DNA of 36,827 nucleotides from Cylindrodendrum hubeiense (lineage: Eukaryota > Ascomycota > Sordariomycetes > Hypocreales > Nectriaceae): NCBI GenBank assembly GCA_014621425.1, contig JAANBB010000404.1:1-36827 (forward strand), in the 5' to 3' direction. The position numbers and the translations under genes are program-made. The notes under the pieces were generated by a model, which saw nothing but the letters and a program-made list of their open reading frames with translations, was not told the DNA's origin and searched no databases. This document shows, one piece after another, positions 23,128 through 33,711 of the stretch (within the stretch, counting starts at the first letter, position 1; each line of letters starts with the position of its first letter).

Positions 23128-26100
23128 TTTTGGGACTTGGTCTTTCACCGAGGTCACAACAGTTGATATTCAGGTGAGGGAGTTGTTACCATGAAGGTCG
23201 GTGAAGACAAGAAACTATTGAGAAAAGCAACACAACAACGGGGAAGGGAGCGACTTAAAGAGCCCACGAGGATCCGCCCGTAAGATTCTTGGCTATGCGG
23301 GCAATCATTGTGCCGCGTCTTGATGCTTCACTCTTTCAGCTCGCGATCGAGTATGGTATAGTCTCGCTGGGGTGGCAGGCAAGCAAGCAGCGATGCTACG
23401 GTTATCGTACCCAGGATGGGTGAGGTTGGGTCGAGAGTTCCAGGGGTGGTCAGCGTCTCATTGGCCGCTTTCGGGAGGTAAAACTGCATCGACGCCTTGA
23501 AAGTGCATGAGCTGATGGATTTTGACTGGGGGCCGGAAGCTAATCGTGGACTTAAAACGTCTAATCCTGCGAGTGCGTTGGTCTCGACCAGTGGGGACTG
23601 TCCTTGGGTGGGTTGAGAGCCAGGGAAGCCATGCCGTGACACTATCATGGGCGAGCTGAGCTGGGACGATCTTCTACCCGGGCGGCAAGACCAAACAAAA
23701 GAGTGGAAGCCAAGATAACCTGGAGGAGGGATTGGTCGATCAACTTAGACGGGCGAGGAAATGAGGAGGCCATCTGCAGCAGCCATCTGCACCCGACTCC
23801 CCGCAAATGGATATGAGGATAAAGATGGTGACAGGCGTGCAGATGGATGGGCTTGAAATGGAACATCTCTGTCACTGATTGGCTGAGACTGACACTTGTA
23901 AGCCACGGCCCCTAGAATATTTTATGAAATTAGGTCTGTGCCCACATAACAGATTTTGAAGCTGCTGGAGATGGATAGACAGGCGCCGCCAAGGCTGGCT
24001 ATTAGGAGTTGCAGCAGTCTAGTGAGGGTGGACCGTCACATGGCTTGAGCATCCCCAAAAGGTGCAAGTGTGAGACGGGGTCCCGTGGTGGGGAAATGTC
24101 TCCAATCAGATGCCATCTCCCCCGCGCCAGCTTGGACAGAGTCGTCGTTGGATGCAGCAACCATCTCAGTGGATGGTCACATCGAGAGATTTTTAAGGTC
24201 GAGATAGATTTCGGAAGCTAAGAAACCTTAAAGGTGGGCGACGAAGCGTGGCGGCAAGCCGTGCTCTTTGGCGTGATCCACCATTTCTGATTCGATGCCG
24301 AACATGTTGGTGGAGGAAAGCTGGTTAACTAATGTAGATGCTCGAACAGTGGTTGCTGGACTTTGTCAGGGTGGGAGTATACCGGTAGACATATTATCTT
24401 GCCACTTGTTGTGCAGCGGGGCCGTACCAAGAGATTGTTGATGCCGTGTTGCCGCACAGCAAGATAACCAAGACACCAGGAGGCGCTTGCTGGTGGTGCA
24501 GCGGGAAAAGAAAGGTGCAACGGTCAATGCCAGGGCGGAATGATACGCGCCTATTCCTATTCGTCTTTGTGTTTCTTGCTGGGGCAACGGATACGCGAGG
24601 TGGGGTTGCACGGCCGTCAGCCCAGTCAGTCAGTGGACGCCCATAATGATACCGTACTACAGTGCCATGCTCGGTAGGTACGCACTCCACAGACGCCCAG
24701 ATTGGGATGATGACGAGAGTGGAGGCAGGATTTTCCCCTAATTAGAGAGCTGACTGTATGATGAATATGATCGAAGACAGAGATGAGATTGTGGAGAACA
24801 GTGTATGTGGCCGGATCTAGAAGGGACTGCGAGAAGCGAGGCATGATGCCAACCCCCCCTGGGAGCGCTGTGAGTATCATCAGAGACACGGATGAGATGG
24901 CATGGAAAGCAAAGATTCAAGAAAGCAAGGTTGGGTGGGCTAGGAACCAAGTGCCGGATTGTGGCGAGCCGGTCATCCATTTCCCAGAGTGGCGGGCAGG
25001 TTCGCTCGCATAGTCGTGGCGCAGTTACCCGATCCATGAATTGTGGCGGGATTGGCGATTTGTTGTTATTTTGGGACCAGGCATACAGGGCTCTCTGACT
25101 TCCCCCCTCGAGACAGTGGTATGGGGAGGAGGCGCAGGCAGGATGACTGGCGCGAGAGCCCTGATAAGCCCGATGTCAGTCGTGTAGAGCCCGGCCCGCA
25201 GCTATTGGGCGGATGGAGTCCGACTTGCAGAGCGAGTCCACTGGGCGATTGGCGAACTGCCAGAACGCCTTGCCTGACTTGAAGCTGGTGGAAGAGCCTG
25301 GCTGAACTGGGCTAGGCTGTAGGTCTGGACGGGGCTCGGCCGGGGACTAAGCACGAGCTGGGCCTGCAGGGTCAAGCTATGGTGCGCGAAGGCTTGGGCT
25401 GGGCTTATGGCTGACTGCTGATGCTGGGGGACGGGGGAATGGCAAGGCAAGGGAAAATCAATATTACTGCGGTGCCCTCGTATTATCGTGGCTGCTCGTC
25501 TTCTTCTTCCTCCTCTTTTCCCTCCTCGCCTCCGCTGTCCGTGTTTCCGCATCTCCAGTCGCCTGCCCGATCTTTGGGTACTCGCCGCTGATTACAGGGA
25601 ACGCTGCCCCCCGTAACAAGGCACTCCCCCGCGGCGCCGTCTTTCCGAACACTGAGCCACCCCCGTTGTGCGAGTGCCAGCGACCCGAGCGACGTCACAC
25701 TCGCCCGCCAAAGCGCAAATCATCCCCGAACGGACCCAAGCCGGACTCGCGGGAATCCCTCACGGGCCTTTGCATTGCATTGGCAAGTGGAAACGGGGTG
25801 GTGATCATCCGAGCCAGCGTCTGAAACAGGGAGCCGTGTCGCCAAGAGTGTCCCGCCAAGAGTGTCCCTTGGAATTAATTGCCATCTCCCGCCGCGCATC
25901 CTTCCCACCTCCCACACCCCCCACACAGAGTCGCCGGGCCACTGAGCTTGCCGGAACCACCCAGCTTCGCCCCCCAGTGCCAATCCCCAAGCGCAGCGCC
26001 GCGGCCTTCTGTAACATTTTCATCAGCTTGAAACCGCAGCTTTCCCTTCGTCCTCCACGCCGCACGCCGCAACCCGCAACCCGCACTCCGCTCTGCATCG

Positions 26101-26456
26101 TCAAGCCGTTGCTCCTGCTCCTGCTCCTGCCGCTCGCTCATCGCCCGCAGTGCCGTTGTCTTGCGATCCAGCGCTCGCAGCTCCTTTGTTTGAGACTCGC
26201 AGGAATCAACAGCGCATTGCTGCTCCTGCAGGCTCCCGTTCGCTGGTCTTTGTCGCCTGGCCTTTTGGCGCGACGTCAACAACGCTCCTCGATACGACAG
26301 CGCTGGTCCCTGCTCCTGGCAACCTGGCAACCTGGCAACCACCGAGCGCCCTCTCTCACGACCTCAACGTCAGCAAAGTCTCAGACTCTTAGCCCGCACC
26401 AACCACGCACCATTCGTTGAAGCAGCGCCTTTGGGTGCGCATTAACTCTACCAGCC
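23128..26456. other. 3.3 kb gene-free region and leader of chitin synthase
   Basis: I find no supported gene. Open frames at 23328-23875, 24366-25552 and 25668-26420 lack splice sites, domains or codon bias. The right third (from about 25490) is pyrimidine-rich with several short direct repeats: CGCCAAGAGTGTCC at 25840 and 25854, a GCTCCT run at 26111-26130 and CCTGGCAA units at 26315-26340. It probably contains the promoter and a long 5' leader of the chitin synthase gene. An unannotated non-coding RNA cannot be excluded. Confidence 0.5.
25840..25868 (+). repeat. 14-bp tandem repeat in chitin synthase upstream region
   Basis: Two directly adjacent copies of CGCCAAGAGTGTCC, about 0.6 kb upstream of the chitin synthase ATG. 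They could be a tandem regulatory site or slippage. Confidence 0.6.
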
Positions 26457-29400
26457 ATGTCGTATAATCGCTTAGGCAAGTCCACGACGTCCCCCATGAC
26501 CCCTTCCGTCGTCATCTGGCCCCCCTTTCCCATCCTCTGCCCCAGACGAGACCCCTCCACTCTTGAGCACACGCCCCTGGTTGTTTGCTTCAGATTGCCA
26601 TTTACCTTTGCCCGCTTTCTGTTTCCGAGCGGCGCAGTCGTGTCTGTTCGCCTCTTTGACTGCTCGGTTCCCTCCTGCACCTTGTCTTCGTCCCGAGAAA
26701 GCTTCTGTTGCAGGCTCAACTACGCTTGTGTGTGTGTTCGTGACGCGAACCACTGTGGCTGAGCCTACTCATAAGAGCGACTTACCTACTCTCCTCCGCC
26801 GGTAGACCTGTTTGGCCAATCGAGATCTAACATCCTACTCGCGCAGACGACGATTACTATAACGATCCGATGGATCAGCGCCAGCATCACGGCGCGCATA
26901 GGACCCCCTCACCGGGGAACCCTCTCCAACATGGCTATCAACTCGACGATAACCCTTATGGCCATCAACAACACTCGCAACCTCACCTTGATATGCCTGC
27001 GGCCAACGACCCCCACCGACTTGGTACTCCAAGCGACCACCTAAATCTCAATGCGGCAGTGCGTACATCCATCATCCTGCGACTCGGGTCGCAAACCATG
27101 CGCGATTCCGGCGCAGTGGCCAATATCATAAGCTAACACCTTTCCATAGCATTCGGTCGATAATGTGTCGAGCTATGGCCACAGCGACTACTCAGTGAAT
27201 CCTGAAGCGCACCACGACGGCTACTACAACCAGCCCTACGAGCCGAATCCCCAAGAGCCTTACGATCAGACCTATGACTATGATGACCGCCGCCCAATGC
27301 TGCCTCACCAAGATTCCGATGCGCCCACCGAGCAATACCAGGATCAGCCATCACAGACGCCTGTCGGCGGAGGCATCAAGCGATGGAAGACAGTCAAGCA
27401 GGTTCTTCTCTACCGAGGCAACTTGGTTCTTGACTGCCCAGTTGCTCCAGTATTGCTTCAGCAGAACCCCCACGGCGAGCGCGACGAGTTCACCCATATG
27501 AGATACACAGCGGCGACCTGTGACCCCAACGACTTCCACGACGACAACTTCACTCTGCGACAGAAGCTTTTCAGTAAGCCCCGTCACACCGAGTTGTTCA
27601 TTGTTGTCACTATGTACAACGAAGATGACGTCCTCTTCGCCCGAACCATGATTGGTGTCTTCAAGAACGTGGAATACATGTGCAACCGTCCCAACAGCAA
27701 GACCTGGGGCAAGGATGCCTGGAAGAAGATCGTCGTTTGCGTTGTTAGCGATGGTCGTGCTAAGATCAACCCTCGAACTAGGGCCCTGTTGGCCGGTATG
27801 GGTGTTTACCAGGAGGGTATCGCCAAACAAAAGGTTAACGACAAGGATGTGACGGCGCACATTTACGAATACACTACCCAAACCCACCTGCAGCTCAAGA
27901 ATGATGTGGTTTCGCTCGTCCACCGACGTCAGCCCGTCCAGATTCTCTTCTGCCTCAAGGAGAAGAACGCCAAGAAGATTAACTCGCATAGATGGTTCTT
28001 CCAAGCTTTCGGCCGCGTTCTTGACCCAAACATTTGCGTCCTCATCGATGCTGGTACTCGACCCGGTGGCAATTCCATTTACCATCTCTGGAAGGCATTT
28101 GACCTGGAGCCTATGTGTGGTGGTTCCTGTGGTGAAATCAAGGCCATGTTGGGCACTGGCGGCAAGCTGCTATTGAACCCCATTGTTGCTGCTCAGAACT
28201 TCGAGTACAAGATGAGTAACATCCTCGACAAGCCCCTGGAATCTGCCTTCGGTTTCATCTCGGTTTTGCCCGGTGCTTTCTCTGCGTATCGATACGTCGC
28301 CTTGCAAAACGATAAGAATGGACAGGGACCTTTGGAGAAGTATTTCCTTGGTGAGACGCTACACGGCGGAAGTGAGGCTGGTCTCTTCGAATCCAACATG
28401 TACCTGGCCGAGGATCGTATTCTCTGCTTCGAGCTGGTCACCAAGAGAAACTGTCATTGGATCCTTCAGTACGTCAAGTCTGCCACTGGTGAGACTGATG
28501 TGCCCGATTCGGTGACGGAATTCATCCTTCAGCGACGTCGCTGGCTGAACGGCTCCTTCTTCGCGGCTATCTACTCCATCGTTCACTTCTACGACTTCTT
28601 CCGCTCCGATCACAGCTTCCTGCGAAAGTGTGCTTTCTTCGTCGAATTCGTCTTTAACACCATCAACATGATCTTCGCTTGGTTTGCTATCGGTAACTTC
28701 TTCCTGGTCTTCAAGATTCTGACAACAAGCTTGGGCGACGATACTCTGCTGGGTAGAGTCGGAGAGATCCTGGGAGTCGTCTTCACGTGGCTCTACGGCG
28801 TCTTTTTAATCACTTGCTTCGTTCTCTCACTCGGAAACCGACCTGGTGGATCTGGAAAGCTTTACCTCACTATGGTCTACTTCTGGGGGTTGCTCATGGT
28901 GTAAGTATATCCCTTTGCCACTCCGTAAGCAGAAGCTAATACCTCACAGATATCTCCTATTCGCCGCCATTTACATTTCAGTCATAACTATCAAGAACGA
29001 CATGGCCAAGAATGATGGCTTCAATATCGAGGATCTCTTCAAGAACAAAGTCTTCTACATGCTCATCATCTCGGTTATGTCGACCTTCGGTATCTGGCTC
29101 ATTGCCTCGATCATCATGCTCGATCCCTGGCACATGTTTACCTCATTGGTCCAGTACATGCTCCTGACCCCGACCTTCACCAACGTTCTCAACGTCTATG
29201 CCTTCTGCAACACCCACGACGTTTCATGGGGTACCAAAGGTGACGACAAGGTTGAGAAACTTCCTTCGGTCAGCACCAAGGATGGAGCGGGTAAAACCGA
29301 TCTTCCCGACGAGGGCGATCTCAATGCGCAATACCAGCGGGAGGTTACAGTTTTCGCCTCAAAGTTTGTCGAAGTCAAGAAGGAGCCCACGGCTGCCGAC

Positions 29401-29676
29401 CTTCAGGATAAGCAAATGGACTACTACAGAGGTGTTCGAACTGGCGTCGTTTTGATTTGGATGGTTACAAACTTTGCCCTCGCGGCAGTGGTCTTGAGTT
29501 CCGCTGGTCTGGAGAAGATCACCCCTGGATCCGATGACGAAGATGACGATGAAACGGAATTGGCCCGCTCCAACATTTACATGACCATTGTCCTGTGGAG
29601 CGTGGCGGGCCTGAGCGCCTTCAAGTTCATTGGCGCTATGTGGTTCCTCATTGTGCGCATGTTCCGCGGTGTCTAA
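26457..29676 (+). CDS. chitin synthase, division 1 (probably class III)
   Basis: Four exons: 26457-26475, 26847-27058, 27150-28900 and 28950-29676, giving 902 residues, the usual length. It polymerises UDP-GlcNAc into chitin at the plasma membrane of growing hyphae. The first 170 residues are a disordered Tyr/Asp/His-rich tail beginning [17 protein letters not shown]. The GT2 core follows: [46 protein letters not shown], the catalytic LAEDRILC and the processive [10 protein letters not shown] motif. About seven TM segments (28610-29670) follow. Exon 1 has only 19 nt and ends at a GC donor (GCAAGT) with acceptor CGCAG. The other introns use GTGCGT…CATAG and GTAAGT…CACAG. Class III is inferred from the remembered N-terminal pattern; class I is the alternative. 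Confidence 0.95.
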
Positions 29677-30023
29677 GATGCACCATGGTTGCCTGCCTAG
29701 TGCTCAGATGCGAGGCAGGCGTGGCTTGTATTCTTTCGGTTTATACCCCGTTTATGAATAGATTCCCAGGAGTGGACACTGTGGTTCTGCACTGTTGGAT
29801 CTTCGATTAAGTGTACTTTCATTGCGATAGTCAAGCTTCATGTTCATTTGGTACTGTTTGGAAGTAGCACTCCAAGGAATGGGATGGCGTTTGGATTGCC
29901 AAGCGGGTGGGTGCTTAGATGTATACACGTTAGTATGAAGAACATAACGACCTTGGCCTTAATTCTTGTTGCCGTGTGCTCATTCTCATTGTCGTGACGC
30001 AAAGCTGGCTACTTGACATATTT
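29677..30023. other. convergent 3' region
   Basis: Sequence between the chitin synthase stop and the minus-strand dienelactone hydrolase stop; it probably contains both 3' UTRs. No gene seen. Confidence 0.5.
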
Positions 30024-31437
30024 TTACAGTCTGCTTTCTCGCTTCAAGTCCGTTTCTCTTACAGTAAAGTCAAACATCTCATTGGACTCGACAGAGCTCT
30101 TCACCCTCATCTTATTTGCCGTCTCCACTCCCGCAACTGGGACTTGATACTCAAATTGCTTCCCTGGTCCTGGGGTCTTGCCGCCCGGAAGGGGATAAGG
30201 GAATGGCAGAAACTCTGGCAGAAGCCCGATCTGTCGGAGAACGCTTCCTTGGTCCCATGCAATATGTTCATGATAAAGTCTGTCGCCGCGGACATTTACT
30301 ACTGCGGTCGTAGGTATCTCGACATACTTTCCTGTCGGTGGGATTCCAGGAATTCTGCATCAATGTCAGCTGGAAACTTTTCGAACAGTGACTGTTTAGA
30401 CTTACAGCCAGTCACACTCTTTGTCATGAGTAAACTTGTAGATAAATTCGTCAACAACACGGTCAATGCCAATTGTTCTGCTAATCAGCTCGAGCTCCGT
30501 ATCATCCGCGTTCTGGAAGATGAAATGGTTGGCATAGAAGCTGGTGAGCCGTTCCCGGCCAATGCCGCCTGTCATCTAAGAGGGAAAGCATCAGTGATGA
30601 ACTATACAACGGAAGCTAATAAATCCTTACCGAGGGGATATGGTTCACGTAAGGCTCCTGGACCATGGTGGCCATTGTGTGGCCAACCGAGCGATCGTTA
30701 AACTCATAATGGGTGTGCTCATCCCAAATTGCTTCGAGATCGAAGTAAGGGCCTCCCACAAGCGGCTTGATGAAGGTCAAGTTTCGGGTGTGAGAGACGG
30801 CCTCAGCGGCGTAGTTAAACTCGGTGGTAAAGGGCGTAGCAAATTTATAGGATGATAGAGCGGGATAGAAATATTGAGTGAACTCGGGGCTTCGAGTGGG
30901 CAAGCCTGAGGAGTTCCCGGCCAAGTGAATAAGGACTGGAATGGAGGCTTGGCTTTGCTTCGCATCAAAGCCTTGGTTGGCATACACGATAGCTCCCGAA
31001 ATCTCAGGGACTGAGTGGAGAGATGGGATGACCTGACTCCACAACTCTGCATCATAAGCTAAACGTGAGTGTTAGTGAAGAATCGGCTGAGAGCGCAGTT
31101 GCAAAGACATACCAACAAGTCCAATCTTGTCTGTGCTGTCGCACTTCTCATGCTCTTTCAGTGCGCTGAAAGCCGCCTTCAGAACGGCGGCGCCCGCAGC
31201 AAGGGCCGATGCTTGGATTTCTACAACAGCAAAACCCTCCTCGGCCCACTTGATAGAGGCCGATGGAACGCCCTCCTTGATGCTCAATTGGTCTGTTGAG
31301 TCGGCAGTGAGGAGAATCATGCCAGGGCCATGGCCGCGACGAGAAAGCGGGGCAAGCAGCGACACGCCCGATTGAAGCTCGGTAAGTTGCGTTTGCGGGA
31401 GGCCCGCGGGAGGCTGAGTGATGTCTGCATATAACAT
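30024..31437 (-). CDS. dienelactone hydrolase-like protein with C-terminal NTF2/SnoaL-like domain
   Basis: Four exons on the minus strand: 31437-31113, 31058-30631, 30575-30406 and 30354-30024, 417 residues. Introns have donors GTATGT, GTAAGG and GTAAGT and acceptors TTTAG, CTTAG and TGCAG, and the frame is continuous over 1254 nt. The N-terminal alpha/beta hydrolase part (about residues 1-250) includes GMILLTADSTDQLSIKEG, SIKWAEEGFAVVEIQ, AIVYANQG and IPVLIHLAGNSSG. The C-terminal part (about 255-390) has LTSFYANHFIFQN, SRTIGIDRVVDEF, KFTHDKECDWLIPG and NVRGDRLYHEHIAWDQG, typical of an NTF2/SnoaL-like domain. The usual nucleophile elbow GxCxGG is not seen: the corresponding stretch reads KIGLVAYDAELW. 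It may therefore lack classical hydrolase activity. It shares a divergent promoter with the next gene. Confidence 0.85.
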
Positions 31438-31778
31438 TATGAGGTGGTTTGTGAAGTCTTGGTTGATTCAATTGGAACTGGTGCACAGCACAACCTATAC
31501 AGAGAGGTTTGGTGACGGTGAAGCTGTAATTAAACCCCCTAGAGGTTGGAAACACCGGATATGGCAGTCAAATGGAGTATGAGCTGTGCTACTCTAAACC
31601 CGAATCTTATCCCCTTATCAGGCTCCTTTATCGCCGTGGGTGCGTCAGCCGTGATCCGGTCACAGTGTGCTGCATGGCCACGTCGGCTAATGCACCGCCG
31701 TAAGGGTGTCCTGTCCTGCCGAGCACTGTGATAAAGAGGCGTCAAGCTCGCAAGTCGATAAGAGGGCGCCCAGTCAGC

Positions 31779-31898
31779 GTACCACTCTACATGTACCACT
31801 CTCCGACACGCTCTAAGGCGTACCACCCTACGGCCGTACCACCCTGCGACGTCCCACCCTGCGGCTTATGTACCACTCTACGGCTTATGTACCACTCT
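31779..31898 (+). repeat. array of seven GTACCACYCT decamers
   Basis: Copies start at 31779, 31793, 31820, 31836, 31851 (GTCCCACCCT), 31870 and 31889, all in the same orientation. The last two sit in an exact 19-bp direct repeat that includes CGGCTTAT. Spacing is irregular (14-27 bp), which argues against simple slippage for the whole array and fits multiple binding sites. Confidence 0.75.
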
Positions 31899-32001
31899 GT
31901 GATGGTGTCCGACGCCAGCCGGCCCACTGTCTGTGATGGGCAAAGCGCCCAGGCGGTCGGGTTTCAATTGCCGCGCCTGTCGTTGGTCGGCCGAGTTCCC
32001 C

Positions 32002-32027
32002 GGCTACGGGGCGACGGGGCTACGGGG
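32002..32027 (+). repeat. GGCTACGGGG direct repeat
   Basis: Two copies of GGCTACGGGG with a 16-bp period, about 190 bp upstream of the plus-strand ATG. The CGG/CGGGG triplets resemble half-sites of zinc-cluster regulators. Confidence 0.5.
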
Positions 32028-32214
32028 TCTTTATCCGATAGCGGATGCTCGGTGCCCGGTCCGTGGTGATGGACAGCCCGTTGGCTTGTGGGCTCGAACT
32101 GGTCCAAATAGGGATCATGGCGTGAATAATTCCCATTATCGCAGTACTAAAATCAAACCCCACGATTATTTCTTAAACTTACCAGGATAAAATTGTTCAA
32201 TCGACATCGACACC

Positions 32215-33099
32215 ATGGCTTCTAACCCCCCTGGACCGTGCTGTGCGACTGGATTCCTCCATGAGTAAGTCATATCCCCACCTACTACAAACAACGCAGA
32301 CTCACCTAAAAAATAGGGGAACTCCCAAAGGAAAGCTTATCACCATTGAAAATGGGATCCAAGCCTATTTGGCCACTCCTCCCGTGTCCAAGGCCCATGA
32401 CGGAGTTGGACTCCTTTATGTGCCAGATATCATCGGCGTCTGGCAAAACAGCATGCTGATGGCCGACGCCTATGCCCTAGAAGGATACACTTGCCTCGTC
32501 TTGGACTTGTTCAATGGCGACCCGGCCCCTCTGAATTTGGAAGGCTTTGATCTCATGGGCTGGTTAACGAAGGGCTCGAGTGGTGATAACCCGCACACGA
32601 AGGAGTTCATCGACCCCATCATCCTCTCCGGTATCAAATTCTTGAGGGAGAGTGGGGTGACACGCATTGGAGCCGCTGGATATTGCTTCGGCGCCAAGGT
32701 TAGCAAAACTTGATCAACAAGATCCACCGCATAAGCTGACCGTTCAACTAGTATGTGATCCGCCATTACAAAGACGGCATTGAGTGTGGATTCGTTGCCC
32801 ACCCCTCGTTTGTTGAATCCGAGGAGCTGGCTGCCATCACCGGGCCGTTGTCCATTGCGGCAGCGGAGGTTGATGAAATCTTCCCCGTTGAGAAACGCCA
32901 CGAGTCCGAGAAGATCCTCATCGGGACCAAGCAGGACTACCAAATCAATTTATTCTCCGGCGTTGAGCATGGCTTCTCCGTCCGGGGTGACCCAAACGTC
33001 AAGGTGCAGCGATTTGCTAAGGAGCAGGCCTTCCACCAGGCGGTCGTTTGGTTTAACAACCATCTGGTAGACAAGAGAGAGTATGATACCAAGCTATAA
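32215..33099 (+). CDS. dienelactone hydrolase family protein
   Basis: Three exons, 32215-32264, 32317-32698 and 32752-33099, 259 residues. The start MASNPPGPCCATGFLHEGTP is the typical fungal dienelactone hydrolase N-terminus with PGxCC. Further motifs are LYVPDIIGVWQNSMLMAD, LDLFNGDPAPLN, the nucleophile elbow GYCFGAK (Cys), the acid in IAAAEVDEIFP and the His in GVEHGFSVRGD. These form a complete Cys-Asp-His triad. The family opens lactone rings of dienelactone-type intermediates in aromatic degradation, but fungal substrates are mostly unknown. Intron 1 is GTAAGT…AATAG; intron 2 has an unusual GTTAGC donor and ACTAG acceptor with a GCTGAC branch, and both are required by the frame. Expression probably depends on the decamer array in the shared promoter. 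Confidence 0.93.
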
Positions 33100-33711
33100 C
33101 TTATAGATACATCAAATATCAATATTTAAATATTTAGAACTAGCTGTATCTACCGCAGAGCAGCAGTCGGAAATGCCCCAAGTCAAACTAGTTGCAGCCG
33201 TTATGAGAATTTGATAATGCCAGCCCTTGTCAAACAAACAACTATAATAAGAGTACACGGCGATAATTAACTTGTGCAGATTAACATATCAGATAAATTA
33301 TTAAATTAGGGAGAATATGCCCGACATGGAGATCGGTTGAGAAGCGTCTCCTCGCTCGTAAGCTATTGAAGACCCACAGGCTTGCCTGGGTTGGACTTCT
33401 TTGATGCCCCACCACACCCAGGGAAGCTCGTCAATCGTGATAATATTATTTCTTTCACCTTTCCCTCGAAATATGAGTCGTCTGGCATTGGAAATTTCTC
33501 GTGGAAGTTCATGAAGAACAATATAATAGCCAGTACTGTTGGCGACACGTGATCAATCTCGTGACATTCAGCCGCACCTTGCTTTGGTCGACCGCTAGTG
33601 AGGTAAGTTCTAGAACTGGACTAGCCTGCTCTCTCATGGTTGTCGCGTTCTGCAGCTTTGCGCCCCCTTTTCTTGTTGCCTTGGCTCTTCGTCTATCGCT
33701 GTGTCTTCAAA
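33100..33711. other. AT-rich intergenic region, no gene seen
   Basis: Bases 33100-33310 are clearly AT-rich (runs of ATATTTAAATATTT). This is consistent with a 3' UTR or a mild repeat-decay patch. No coding frame is supported. Confidence 0.5.

Larger units (their letters stand above)
31438..32214. promoter_or_regulatory. shared divergent promoter of two dienelactone hydrolase-family genes
   Basis: 777 bp separate the two divergent ATGs. The region contains seven copies of a GTACCACYCT-type decamer (31779-31898) and two GGCTACGGGG units (32002-32027). Several GATA-type sites (TTATC/GATAA) lie around 31600-31640, 31759 and 32031-32040. Open frames within it are short. This layout suggests co-regulation, but no factor can be named. 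Confidence 0.55.

Noticed and set aside
25668..26420. 250-codon frame upstream of chitin synthase
   Set aside because: Low-complexity Pro/Arg/Leu translation with no domain, and two near-equal frames on the opposite strand. More likely leader/promoter sequence.
27351..28085. 244-codon minus-strand frame within chitin synthase
   Set aside because: Antisense to the conserved GT2 core; no independent support.
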